Source: Desulfuromonadales bacterium C00003107
Lineage (GTDB): Bacteria; Desulfobacterota; Desulfuromonadia; Desulfuromonadales; Syntrophotaleaceae
Assembly: GCA_001751225.1 (NCBI GenBank)
Contig: MAXT01000046.1
Span: forward strand, 1 to 5,271
DNA: 5,271 nucleotides
Direction: 5' to 3'
Both the position numbers and the translations under genes were made by a program. The notes below the pieces were generated by a model that saw only the letters and a program-made list of their open reading frames with translations, ran no database searches and was not told the DNA's origin. Below, piece by piece: positions 1 to 5,271 of the stretch (the stretch's first letter is position 1; the number at the start of each line of letters is the position of its first letter).

Positions 1-1401
1 AAGTATCATGAGCATTTTAGACAAGTGTTTAAAGCGTTGAATGTGGACTTTGACTATTACGGACAGACCGATTCGGAAAGCAACCATAGAAGGACGGAAG
101 CGATAGTGAAGAAGTTGATAGAGGAGGATTATGTCTATAAGAGGGTTACAAAACAGGCATTTTGCGATACCTGTGGGCGGTTCCTACCGGATAGATACGT
201 GGAAGGTAAATGTCCTCATTGCGGCGACATTGCACGGGGCGATGAATGTGACCAGGGCTGTGGAAAGCATCTTGAACCTGGAGAGATAATAGAGCCAAAA
301 TGTAAGATTTGTGGAAACGCCGCGGTCTTCAAGGACCAGGAGCAGTTCTTCTTCAAACTTTCCACATTCGCCGATTTCCTGTCCTCATATCTGGATAATT
401 TGGGCGGTACGCTGAATGCACGGAACTATGCGCGGGAATGGGTAAAGAAGGAACTACGGGATTGGTGCATAACGAGGAACTTAGAATGGGGCGTTAAATT
501 CCCGGGCAGGGATGACCTGGTTGTTTACGTCTGGGTTGATGCACCTATCGGGTATATCTCTTTTACTGAAGAGTTACTAAAGGGAATGGAGGGCGCGGAT
601 AAGGACTGGCGGAAATATTGGAAGGATGATAAAGCAGTTATTGTGCATTTCATTGGCACTGACATTATTTATCATCACTGCATATTCTGGCCCGCGATGC
701 TAAAAGGAGCGGAGTATTCGCTGCCTGATGCCGTCGTTGCTTCTGGTATGGTAAAGATAAATGGGGGGACTTTTTCAAAGACCAGAGGGAACGTGATCTG
801 GACAAAAGAGTTTTTGGAACGTTTCCATCCCGATACGTTAAGGTATTATCTGGTCTCGCAATCGAGCCACACGAAGGAGCTAAATTTTTCTTGGGACTCT
901 TTTTACTTGCGTGTGAACAATGAGTTAGTGGGTGTTCTCGGAAACCTTGTTCATCGTGTTCTTACATTCGCCCATAAAAATTTCGCCGAGGTTCCTGAAG
1001 GAAATATAGAAGAAGAGGTATTTGCTGCGATAGGGAAGAGGCGGGATGACGCGATAAGCGCGGTGGAAGAGTACGAATTCAAGAAGCTTGTTGATGCTGT
1101 GATGTCACTTGCAGACTTTGGAAACAGGTATTTTCAGCGTGCGGAGCCTTGGCATTTGATAAAGAAGGGCGAAAAGGGCAGAGAGAGGTGTGGAATAGTA
1201 ATAAAAAATGCGTTACAAATACTAAAAGCGGTGTGTATATTGCTGGAGCCTGTGATGCCGGAAAAGATGGCGGAGGTGTGGCGTCAACTTGGCATGGAAA
1301 GCGATGTGCATTCCGCAAAGCTTGATGAGTTAATGGTGCCGATAGAGAGCGGGCAAGCGCTGGGTAAACCGAAGATGTTGTTCAAGAGGATAGAGACATA
1401 G
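1..1401 (+). CDS. metG: Methionyl-tRNA synthetase, C-terminal part (5' end outside window)
   Basis: This class I aminoacyl-tRNA synthetase charges tRNA-Met with methionine using ATP in the cytoplasm. The frame is open from base 1, so the GTG at 25 is only an internal valine codon; the true start and the HIGH-type motif lie to the left. About 466 codons are visible. In window numbering, an archaeal zinc domain has cysteine pairs at residues 55/58, 71/74, 83/87 and 101/104. The catalytic core follows, with [11 protein letters not shown] near 177-187 and [11 protein letters not shown] near 216-226. The KMSKS loop appears as FSKTR at 258-262. The last ~170 residues form the helical anticodon-binding domain and end in [12 protein letters not shown]. 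No EMAPII/Trbp111-type tRNA-binding domain follows, which is usual in archaea where that domain is often a separate gene. It converges on rpoK. The family assignment is secure. Confidence 0.96.
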   Translation, partial: KYHEHFRQVFKALNVDFDYYGQTDSESNHRRTEAIVKKLIEEDYVYKRVTKQAFCDTCGRFLPDRYVEGKCPHCGDIARGDECDQGCGKHLEPGEIIEPKCKICGNAAVFKDQEQFFFKLSTFADFLSSYLDNLGGTLNARNYAREWVKKELRDWCITRNLEWGVKFPGRDDLVVYVWVDAPIGYISFTEELLKGMEGADKDWRKYWKDDKAVIVHFIGTDIIYHHCIFWPAMLKGAEYSLPDAVVASGMVKINGGTFSKTRGNVIWTKEFLERFHPDTLRYYLVSQSSHTKELNFSWDSFYLRVNNELVGVLGNLVHRVLTFAHKNFAEVPEGNIEEEVFAAIGKRRDDAISAVEEYEFKKLVDAVMSLADFGNRYFQRAEPWHLIKKGEKGRERCGIVIKNALQILKAVCILLEPVMPEKMAEVWRQLGMESDVHSAKLDELMVPIESGQALGKPKMLFKRIET

Positions 1402-1406
1402 ACGCA

Positions 1407-1423
1407 TTTTGCAATTCTCTTTT
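1407..1423 (+). terminator. Possible T-rich terminator of metG
   Basis: Just after the metG stop codon the plus strand carries two runs of four T about 7 nt apart within a pyrimidine-rich stretch. Archaeal termination commonly uses such T-rich non-template tracts without a hairpin, and no stem-loop is seen here. The tract runs into the last codons of the convergent rpoK gene, so metG transcripts would end over the rpoK 3' end. This is a weak call based on base composition and position. Confidence 0.3.
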
Positions 1424-1604
1424 ATCTTGACCTCTTCACCGTTATCGGGATAACACCTTTCTCAAATTCCTGTATCGCTATCTCTATGGAGTCCATTTCG
1501 TCTGTCTCTATGAGCACTGGCGCACCTGCAGCTATTTGCAGTGCTCTTGCACCTATAATACGTGCTTCTTCGTATTTCGTATATTTTACCCTCTCTTCTT
1601 CCAA
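1422..1604 (-). CDS. rpoK: DNA-directed RNA polymerase subunit K (Rpb6/omega homologue)
   Basis: RpoK is the archaeal counterpart of eukaryotic Rpb6 and bacterial omega; it helps assemble and stabilise the RNA polymerase core by clamping the large subunit. The 60-residue protein carries the family core [19 protein letters not shown] (residues 8-26), then GAPVLI, and the closing motif GVIPITVKR near the C-terminus. Length is typical for archaeal RpoK. The start is TTG at 1604-1602: no ATG or GTG exists between it and an in-frame TAA at 1619-1617. An AAGGGG ribosome-binding site (1618-1613) sits 8 nt upstream. It is the last gene seen in the ribosomal protein/polymerase cluster, 32 nt after tRNA-Pro, and has no obvious promoter of its own, so it is probably cotranscribed. 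The rare start codon may lower its translation. Confidence 0.96.
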   Translation of the reverse strand: MEEERVKYTKYEEARIIGARALQIAAGAPVLIETDEMDSIEIAIQEFEKGVIPITVKRSR

Positions 1605-1612
1605 ACAAACCG

Positions 1613-1618
1613 CCCCTT
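1613..1618 (-). promoter_or_regulatory. Ribosome-binding site of rpoK
   Basis: AAGGGG on the minus strand lies 8 nt before the TTG start codon of rpoK, between that gene and tRNA-Pro. It decides the start, because the frame is closed by a TAA that overlaps the 5' end of this site and no ATG or GTG is available. Confidence 0.55.
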
Positions 1619-1636
1619 AGCCCTTTTTTATCACGA

Positions 1637-1711
1637 TGGGGTTGCTGAGATTTGAACTCAGGTCGCGGCGTCCCGAACGCCGAAGGATAGTCCAAGCTAC
1701 CCTACAACCCC
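1637..1711 (-). tRNA. tRNA-Pro, anticodon CGG
   Basis: This 75-nt gene folds into a full cloverleaf by eye. The 7-bp acceptor stem GGGGTTG/CAACCCC is perfect and the discriminator base is A. The D-arm begins GGGTAGCTTGG, as in archaeal proline tRNAs. The anticodon stem CGGCG/CGCCG encloses the loop TTCGGGA, giving anticodon CGG (bases 1675-1673), which reads CCG. The variable loop is 4 nt, and the T-arm is CTGAG-TTCAAAT-CTCAG. The 3' CCA is not encoded, so it must be added enzymatically. No intron is present. The gene lies 14 nt after rpoN and 32 nt before rpoK on the same strand. The spacer from rpoN shows no TATA-like box, so the tRNA is probably cut out of the operon transcript by RNase P and a 3' endonuclease. 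Confidence 0.95.
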
Positions 1712-1725
1712 TTTTCTCTTCTCTA

Positions 1726-1911
1726 TCACCCATACGGTGCCATCTCATCTATTAACTCTTCATGCGATAAAAGCATCCGCCGGCAGCAATATCTCAGTAC
1801 CCCCAAGTCATCCATTACCTTACCCGGGTCTTCGTGCTTTATCCGTTCCTTATACTCATCCCACACTTCCGATATTACTCTTCCGCATGTAAAACACCTA
1901 ACTGGAATCAT
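1726..1911 (-). CDS. rpoN: DNA-directed RNA polymerase subunit N (Rpb10 homologue)
   Basis: RpoN is the small zinc-binding subunit of archaeal RNA polymerase, equivalent to eukaryotic Rpb10; it forms part of the assembly platform with subunits D, L and P. It is unrelated to bacterial sigma-54, which shares the gene symbol. The 61 residues contain the atypical zinc site: C6-x2-C9 in [10 protein letters not shown] and the adjacent C42-C43 in RYCCRRML. The C-terminal [14 protein letters not shown] is also characteristic. The ATG at 1911-1909 begins the universal [11 protein letters not shown]-terminus, so the start is firm. It follows rps9 after 8 nt without a clear Shine-Dalgarno sequence, pointing to translational coupling. 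tRNA-Pro follows after 14 nt. Confidence 0.97.
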   Translation of the reverse strand: MIPVRCFTCGRVISEVWDEYKERIKHEDPGKVMDDLGVLRYCCRRMLLSHEELIDEMAPYG

Positions 1912-1919
1912 GGTTCAGT

Positions 1920-2357
1920 TTACCGGTACGATTTTTGTCTGTGCGCCCTTGCACCTTTTGCACCAAATTTCTTTGGCTCCTTCTGTCTCACATCACTGAC
2001 CAATAAGCTTCTATCGTAGTCGAGATAGACATCCTTTAGATTTTCATTCTTTGTCCAGTCTACTAACCCACGCGCGATAGCAGTCCGAGCTGCCTCTGCC
2101 CGACCCATAAAACCGCCGCCTTTCACTTGTACATCCACCTCGATGCCTTCAATATCACCAGCAACATCTGGCAGTCCCGAAGCAATGAACAGCGGCTCAG
2201 AAATCTTTGTTCTTACCACTTCAGGTTCCAGTAGCTCCAAAGGCTTCTTATTTATTCTCACATTACCCTTACCTTCTTTTACTGTTACTCGCGCAATTGC
2301 CATCTTCCGTTTCCCTACCTGGTTCACTATCCGCTTTATCTTTACTTTGGTACCCAT
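1920..2357 (-). CDS. rps9: Small ribosomal subunit protein uS9 (archaeal S9)
   Basis: uS9 binds the head of the 30S subunit, and its C-terminal tail reaches the P-site tRNA. The protein has 145 residues. It shows GKRKMAIARVTV (15-26), the S9 family signature GGGFMGRAEAARTAIARG (80-97), and the conserved basic tail ending in QKSYR. The first nine residues or so, up to the VNQVGKRK segment, are somewhat longer than in many archaeal S9 proteins. The ATG at 2357 is nevertheless the only candidate: upstream in frame come AGG, GTT and GAA and then a TGA at 2369-2367. The start lies inside rpl13, overlapping its 3' end by 16 nt, with a perfect GGAGGTGA site 13 nt upstream within rpl13. rpoN follows after 8 nt. 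Confidence 0.97.
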   Translation of the reverse strand: MGTKVKIKRIVNQVGKRKMAIARVTVKEGKGNVRINKKPLELLEPEVVRTKISEPLFIASGLPDVAGDIEGIEVDVQVKGGGFMGRAEAARTAIARGLVDWTKNENLKDVYLDYDRSLLVSDVRQKEPKKFGAKGARAHRQKSYR

Positions 2358-2782
2358 CCTAACTTCTCACTCACCTCCCCTAAAGTTACATATTTCGCAA
2401 CTGATAACCTCTCTGCATCTGCACTTTCTACGCGCGTACTTTCTCCCCCCGCGTACTCATCCGGTATGCCAAGATAAACGTGCAATCGTGAAAAAGCATC
2501 TCTACCTCTTTCCCTCTTATACGGTAACATCCCTCTTATAGTCCTCTTCAGTATTCTATCGGGCATTTTCGGGAAGTAAGGTCCTTGCTCTCTTGAACCC
2601 TGATCCTTTCTCCTTTTGTACTCCTTAAATATCGCCACTTTGGAACCACTTATTAACACACGTTCCGCATTAACGATTGTTATTCTCTTCTCTTTCTCTC
2701 TTAGCAACTTATTAGCCACTTCACTCGCTAATCTGCCCAAGATGTGCCCTGCCCCATCTATTATCTCCATCTCTTCACTCAT
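2342..2782 (-). CDS. rpl13: Large ribosomal subunit protein uL13 (archaeal L13)
   Basis: uL13 is a core protein of the 50S subunit that binds 23S rRNA. The 146-residue product begins with the family's IIDGAGHILGRLASEVA (7-23) and contains the L13 signature region around IRGMLPYKRERGRDAFSRL (82-100), followed by the VYLGIP segment. The ATG at 2782 gives MSEEMEIIDG; an ATG four codons later (before EIIDG) would also fit archaeal L13 N-termini, so the exact start is slightly uncertain. It sits 45 nt after rpl18e in an A/T-rich spacer, and its last 16 nt overlap rps9. No strong Shine-Dalgarno sequence precedes it. Confidence 0.96.
   Translation of the reverse strand: MSEEMEIIDGAGHILGRLASEVANKLLREKEKRITIVNAERVLISGSKVAIFKEYKRRKDQGSREQGPYFPKMPDRILKRTIRGMLPYKRERGRDAFSRLHVYLGIPDEYAGGESTRVESADAERLSVAKYVTLGEVSEKLGWVPK
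2371..2378 (-). promoter_or_regulatory. Strong Shine-Dalgarno site for rps9 inside rpl13
   Basis: GGAGGTGA on the minus strand matches the full archaeal anti-Shine-Dalgarno sequence. It lies within the last codons of rpl13, 13 nt before the rps9 ATG, somewhat farther than the usual 5-9 nt. No in-frame start codon is closer, because a TGA intervenes at 2369-2367. The longer spacing may tie rps9 initiation to ribosomes finishing rpl13. Confidence 0.6.
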
Positions 2783-2797
2783 CGCTTCTTTGATAAA

Positions 2798-2812
2798 CCT
2801 TTTTTAAATGTT
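2798..2812 (-). promoter_or_regulatory. Possible internal promoter before rpl13
   Basis: The 45-nt gap between rpl18e and rpl13 is very A/T-rich. On the minus strand it contains ACATTTAAAAAAGG, centred about 23 nt before the rpl13 ATG. This resembles an archaeal TATA box placed for a nearly leaderless transcript. Without expression data, an ordinary A/T-rich spacer is equally likely. Confidence 0.25.
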
Positions 2813-2827
2813 TTATTTCTAAAATGT

Positions 2828-3199
2828 TCAGACGATTATCTTCACACCAGACCCTTTTGGGTTAGCCTTCACCAACTCCTCGATGCTTATGCACTTTCCT
2901 GCTCCTCCTTCGGCCTCACTGATTTTTTCGTGCGCCTTTTTGCTGAAGCCCAATGCGGCAACAGTGACCTGCTTATCTATAGCACCAGCGCTTAGCACTT
3001 TCCCTGGTACCACTATCATATCATTCGCATTTGAATACCTATTTATCTTACTCAGGTTTACCTCGGCATAATGCCTTTGTGGCTTCTCTAACCGCTTCGC
3101 TATGTCTCTCCAAATAGGAGCCTCTTTCTCTCTTGCAATTCTCTTTAACTCCTCTACTAACCCAACAATCCTCGGGTTCGTCTTTTTATTTCTTTGCAT
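2828..3199 (-). CDS. rpl18e: Large ribosomal subunit protein eL18 (archaeal L18e)
   Basis: L18e is an archaeal/eukaryotic 50S protein of the L15/L18e fold family, with no bacterial orthologue of that name. The 123-residue product is of normal length. It has a basic N-terminus ([18 protein letters not shown]), the segment [14 protein letters not shown] (27-40), the conserved [23 protein letters not shown], and the ending [13 protein letters not shown]. The ATG at 3199 gives the expected N-terminus, and a weak purine-rich AAAGGCGAAGAG lies immediately upstream. It is the first gene of the minus-strand cluster here. In many archaea rps13, rps4, rps11 and rpoD precede it, but here a divergent ATPase gene does, so the promoter in the 3200-3320 gap must drive the cluster. 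Confidence 0.96.
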   Translation of the reverse strand: MQRNKKTNPRIVGLVEELKRIAREKEAPIWRDIAKRLEKPQRHYAEVNLSKINRYSNANDMIVVPGKVLSAGAIDKQVTVAALGFSKKAHEKISEAEGGAGKCISIEELVKANPKGSGVKIIV

Positions 3200-3227
3200 C
3201 TCTTCGCCTTTGAATTTTTAAAGCTTT

Positions 3228-3247
3228 GCTTTATAAAATGTTTATAC
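3228..3247 (-). promoter_or_regulatory. Candidate promoter of the rpl18e-rpoK cluster
   Basis: On the minus strand the sequence reads GTATAAACATTTTATAAAGC and offers two overlapping TATA-like boxes (TATAAA and TTTATAAAG), about 35-47 nt before the rpl18e ATG. Archaeal transcription starts about 25 nt downstream of the TATA centre, which would give a short leader. This is the only candidate upstream of the cluster in this window. The call rests on position and base composition. Confidence 0.4.
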
Positions 3248-3256
3248 AAATGTATA
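3243..3256. repeat. 14-nt inverted repeat in the divergent promoter region
   Basis: TATACA and TGTATA form perfect 6-bp arms around a 2-nt AA spacer. The element lies between the divergent rpl18e and ATPase start codons and overlaps the upstream edge of the candidate rpl18e TATA box. Its size and symmetry would suit a dimeric regulator, but A/T-rich palindromes arise easily by chance in such a region. Confidence 0.35.
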
Positions 3257-3320
3257 GGTGAAAGTAAAAGATTAAAGAAGGCAAAATAAATAAAAGCTAT
3301 AAGGTTTATTCCCAAGACAA

Positions 3321-4610
3321 ATGATAGAGGATTATTCGTGGATTCCGGCAGAGATAAATACTTTCTTCAAGGATGAATACGGAAAAACGCTATTGATAAA
3401 GGGGGCACCGGGGTCGGGAAAAACAGTATTTGCTCTTACTTTGTTAAGCACACTGGAGGGAAATGGCACTTATCTCGCCACAAGAGTTGACTCCGATACG
3501 CTATACATGCAGCATCCCTGGATAAAGGAAGCGATATCTCCTGATAACATCATAGATGCTACACAGTCAGGAGGTGGACACGCGTCGGCATCGCAGGGTG
3601 TCACCATAAAGCCACTTAAATATACTAATGTTCCTGAATTCCTAAAAGCCGTTTATGTACGGACAGAAAAGATGGAAAATCCGGTTGTTATCATTGATTC
3701 CTGGGAGGCAATCGCTTTTTACTCCGGATATTATGAGCAACGGGATAAAGAGGAATTAGAACATAATTTGTGTGATGTCGCCAGGAGAACAAAGACGAAG
3801 ATTATTCTACTCGTTGAATATACAGGGCAAACAGCTCTTGACTATCTCGTTGACGGTGTAGTTGTAATAGAAAGCGACTTGTATGAGGAGCGTCGCGTGA
3901 GAAGGATGTTCATGCAAAAACTACGCGGCTGCCAGATAACAAATCCCGTTCGCCTCTTCTCGCTTAATAATGGCATTTTTAAATGCTTTGTCGAGTTTAG
4001 AGGTGTAGGGATGGCGATAGAAAATCCAGCCATTCGTGACCCAATTCCAGACCTCAGCGATATGAGAATTTCAACAGGGATAAAAGACCTTGACCAGGTT
4101 ATAAGCGGCTATGGTAGTTTTAATCTTTTTGAAGGCGACTATATTACATATGATATTCTAACATGTGCTCTTTCGATAAATGCACTCAACCTCGGTAGGG
4201 ACCTCATTTTTGCCTCGACTATGCATACAGAAGACATAAACAAGATTTCTGCCTTTGTGAAGCCGGAATATCGGACTAATATAGAGATGGTGGAGGAAAT
4301 AAAGGATCTCGGGGATAGGGTAAAGGGTGAAACGAGTATCGTCTTTCTCAACTTAGAAGAGATAGAGGATGCCGATGCAGCGGTTAGAGAAGTAATGTCT
4401 TTAATCCGTGGACAGGGCTGTAAGATAATGTGCTTTGGTGGAAGAAGGGGCAATGAAGAGCTGGATTCTTTTGCTTCCGCACATATAAAAACAAAATTTG
4501 TCTCCGGCGTACCCTGCATCTATGGAGAGCGTCCAAGAACGGAGATCTATGCCATGGAGCTGGATACTTCGGATAACAATCCGCAAATAAAACTTACGCC
4601 TATTGTATGA
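3321..4610 (+). CDS. Two-domain KaiC/GvpD-like RecA-superfamily ATPase
   Basis: This 429-residue protein resembles the archaeal RAD55/KaiC/GvpD group of RecA-like P-loop ATPases. The N-terminal domain has Walker A GAPGSGKT (28-35) and a Walker B strand VVIIDSWEAIA (122-132, D126). The basic segment RVRRMFMQKLRG (192-203) occupies the place of the KaiC-type RxxxxxKxRG motif. A second domain starts at RISTGIKDLDQVISG (249-263), the usual KaiC entry motif. Its P-loop is lost, however: FEGDYITYDILT stands where GxxGxGKT would be, and its Walker B position reads VFLNLEE. No transmembrane segment is seen. Such proteins are often annotated GvpD after the halophile gas-vesicle regulator, but no gvp gene is present here. 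The ATG at 3321 has no clear Shine-Dalgarno sequence, and the A/T block upstream suggests a short or absent leader. The next gene overlaps by 4 nt. The role is unknown; regulation or filament-related work is inference. Confidence 0.85.
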   Translation: MIEDYSWIPAEINTFFKDEYGKTLLIKGAPGSGKTVFALTLLSTLEGNGTYLATRVDSDTLYMQHPWIKEAISPDNIIDATQSGGGHASASQGVTIKPLKYTNVPEFLKAVYVRTEKMENPVVIIDSWEAIAFYSGYYEQRDKEELEHNLCDVARRTKTKIILLVEYTGQTALDYLVDGVVVIESDLYEERRVRRMFMQKLRGCQITNPVRLFSLNNGIFKCFVEFRGVGMAIENPAIRDPIPDLSDMRISTGIKDLDQVISGYGSFNLFEGDYITYDILTCALSINALNLGRDLIFASTMHTEDINKISAFVKPEYRTNIEMVEEIKDLGDRVKGETSIVFLNLEEIEDADAAVREVMSLIRGQGCKIMCFGGRRGNEELDSFASAHIKTKFVSGVPCIYGERPRTEIYAMELDTSDNNPQIKLTPIV

Positions 4611-5271
4611 TTGGAATAGATATATTCAGCGTGACATTTTGTGCGCTCATTCTAATTTACGCATGCTACTCAGACATTAAAAAAAGAAGTGTAACAAACC
4701 GGCTTTGGCTGCTCATGATCGCCGTGGGGATCCCTATTGCCTTCTACAATGTTCTTATTCAGGGCATGCCCTTTCTCATCCGTTTTACTTACTCCGTCCT
4801 TTTCACTTTTGTTTTGGCTTATCTATTCTTCAGACTCCGCCTTTTCGGTGGTGCGGATGCGAAATGTCTTATAGCCCTTTCCGTGCTAATACCCGTGAAC
4901 CCTTGTTTCACTTTCTGTTCCTATCAATTCCCCATCAATTTCAGTTCTTTCATGATGAACGACCCTTTCCCTTTTGCAATCACCACGCTTTTAAATGCTG
5001 CGCTTTTCTCTTTGTGTGCACCACTCGGGCTGTTTGTTTATAATCTTCTGACTTTACGTCGTGATGAGCTGAAGGGGAATTTCGGTTTGGCATTCATCGG
5101 TTATAAATTACGTATCGAAGCGCTTTCCGATATGGTGAACAAGCATACAAGATTAGTGCATTCGTATGAAGAGGATGAAGGTGACGTAAAGCGGATTTTT
5201 ATCTTTGGTGGTAGAGAGATAGATGCAGAAGTGGTGGAGACGCTAAAGGATTATCGTGCGCAGGGCAAGAT
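4607..5271 (+). CDS. Archaeal A24 prepilin/preflagellin peptidase (FlaK/PibD-like), 3' end outside window
   Basis: This membrane aspartic protease is expected to cut class III signal peptides from archaellins and type IV pilins. From the ATG at 4607 the frame is open for 221 codons to the window edge. The first catalytic aspartate is D23 in YSDIKKRSVTNRLW. The second is D84 in FGGADAK, the GxGD-type motif in its archaeal GGAD form. The spacing of 61 residues equals that of the catalytic pair known in methanogen FlaK (D18/D79). Hydrophobic segments lie near residues 3-20, 35-50, 56-75, 88-104 and 121-149. From about 157 a soluble domain follows, with GYKLRIEAL, HTRLVHSYEEDEG and RIFIFGGREID. 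It resembles the type II C-terminal domain of archaeal A24 peptidases. The start codon overlaps the ATPase stop (ATGA), indicating coupling. Whether it prefers archaellins or pilins cannot be told. Confidence 0.9.
   Translation, partial: MIGIDIFSVTFCALILIYACYSDIKKRSVTNRLWLLMIAVGIPIAFYNVLIQGMPFLIRFTYSVLFTFVLAYLFFRLRLFGGADAKCLIALSVLIPVNPCFTFCSYQFPINFSSFMMNDPFPFAITTLLNAALFSLCAPLGLFVYNLLTLRRDELKGNFGLAFIGYKLRIEALSDMVNKHTRLVHSYEEDEGDVKRIFIFGGREIDAEVVETLKDYRAQGK

Larger units (their letters stand above)
3200..3320. other. Divergent intergenic region, 121 nt
   Basis: This A/T-rich gap separates the ribosomal protein cluster (leftward) from the ATPase/peptidase pair (rightward). It holds TATA-like blocks for both directions, the 14-nt inverted repeat, and an AAAGCTTT palindrome at 3220-3227. 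The A-rich block at 3283-3295 (plus strand) is placed to start a nearly leaderless ATPase transcript. No RNA gene or small protein gene is seen. Confidence 0.6.

Noticed and set aside
25..27. GTG as start codon of metG
   Set aside because: The frame is open to base 1 and the upstream residues KYHEHFRQ continue the synthetase alignment, so this is an internal codon of a truncated gene.
247..267. C-x3-C spacing (CDQGC) in the third cysteine pair of the MetRS zinc domain as a defect
   Set aside because: The cysteines are all present and the flanking sequence is normal; one extra residue in a knuckle is plausible natural variation and not evidence of loss.
1462..1695. Minus-strand open frame of 77 codons across rpoK and the tRNA
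   Set aside because: It overlaps rpoK in another frame and reads through the tRNA-Pro gene; the product has no family resemblance.
2143..2541. Plus-strand open frame of 132 codons
   Set aside because: It is antisense to rps9 and rpl13, both firmly identified; the translation is a serine/phenylalanine-rich shadow without motifs.
4139..4519. Minus-strand open frame of 126 codons
   Set aside because: It is antisense to the C-terminal half of the ATPase, is serine-rich, and has no ribosome-binding site or motif.
3321..4610. Gas vesicle cluster (GvpD annotation taken literally)
   Set aside because: No gvpA, gvpC, gvpE or other gas vesicle gene is in the window; the similarity is to the ATPase family only.
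4705..5043. Plus-strand open frame of 112 codons rich in Phe, Cys and His
   Set aside because: It is a different frame of the A24 peptidase gene, which carries both catalytic aspartates; this frame shows only low-complexity shadow sequence.
1..5271. CRISPR array, insertion sequence, defence or phage genes
   Set aside because: No regularly spaced direct repeats, transposase motifs or terminal inverted repeats were seen; coding density is filled by identified genes.

Overview
The window is archaeal. Every recognisable gene is of archaeal/eukaryotic type: an archaeal methionyl-tRNA synthetase with multiple zinc knuckles, the RNA polymerase subunits RpoK and RpoN, ribosomal proteins eL18 (L18e), uL13 and uS9, and an archaeal-type prepilin peptidase with its C-terminal domain. 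The tRNA lacks an encoded CCA, and TATA-like A/T blocks lie upstream of genes. The protein set suggests a methanogen-related euryarchaeon (Methanosarcina/ANME-like), but that placement is an impression from sequence style and not a proof.

Layout. (1) 1-1401, plus strand: the 3' part of metG, cut by the left window edge. (2) 1422-3199, minus strand, transcribed right to left: rpl18e, rpl13, rps9, rpoN, tRNA-Pro(CGG), rpoK. This is the conserved archaeal ribosomal protein/RNA polymerase cluster, with a tRNA gene set between the two polymerase genes. Gaps are 45 nt, a 16 nt overlap, 8 nt, 14 nt and 32 nt, so one long transcript is likely. metG and rpoK converge with only 20 nt between their stop codons. 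(3) 3200-3320: an A/T-rich divergent promoter region with a 14-nt inverted repeat. (4) 3321-5271, plus strand: a two-domain KaiC/GvpD-like RecA-superfamily ATPase whose stop codon overlaps (ATGA) the start of an archaeal A24 prepilin/preflagellin peptidase gene. The peptidase gene has no stop codon before the window end.

How the genes work together. The minus-strand cluster and metG are translation and transcription housekeeping. The plus-strand pair is the least ordinary part. Its translational overlap suggests that the ATPase and the pilin-processing peptidase are made together, and that the ATPase may have a role in surface filaments or their regulation. That is inference from adjacency only. 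I see no mobile element, CRISPR array, insertion sequence or clear sign of horizontal transfer.
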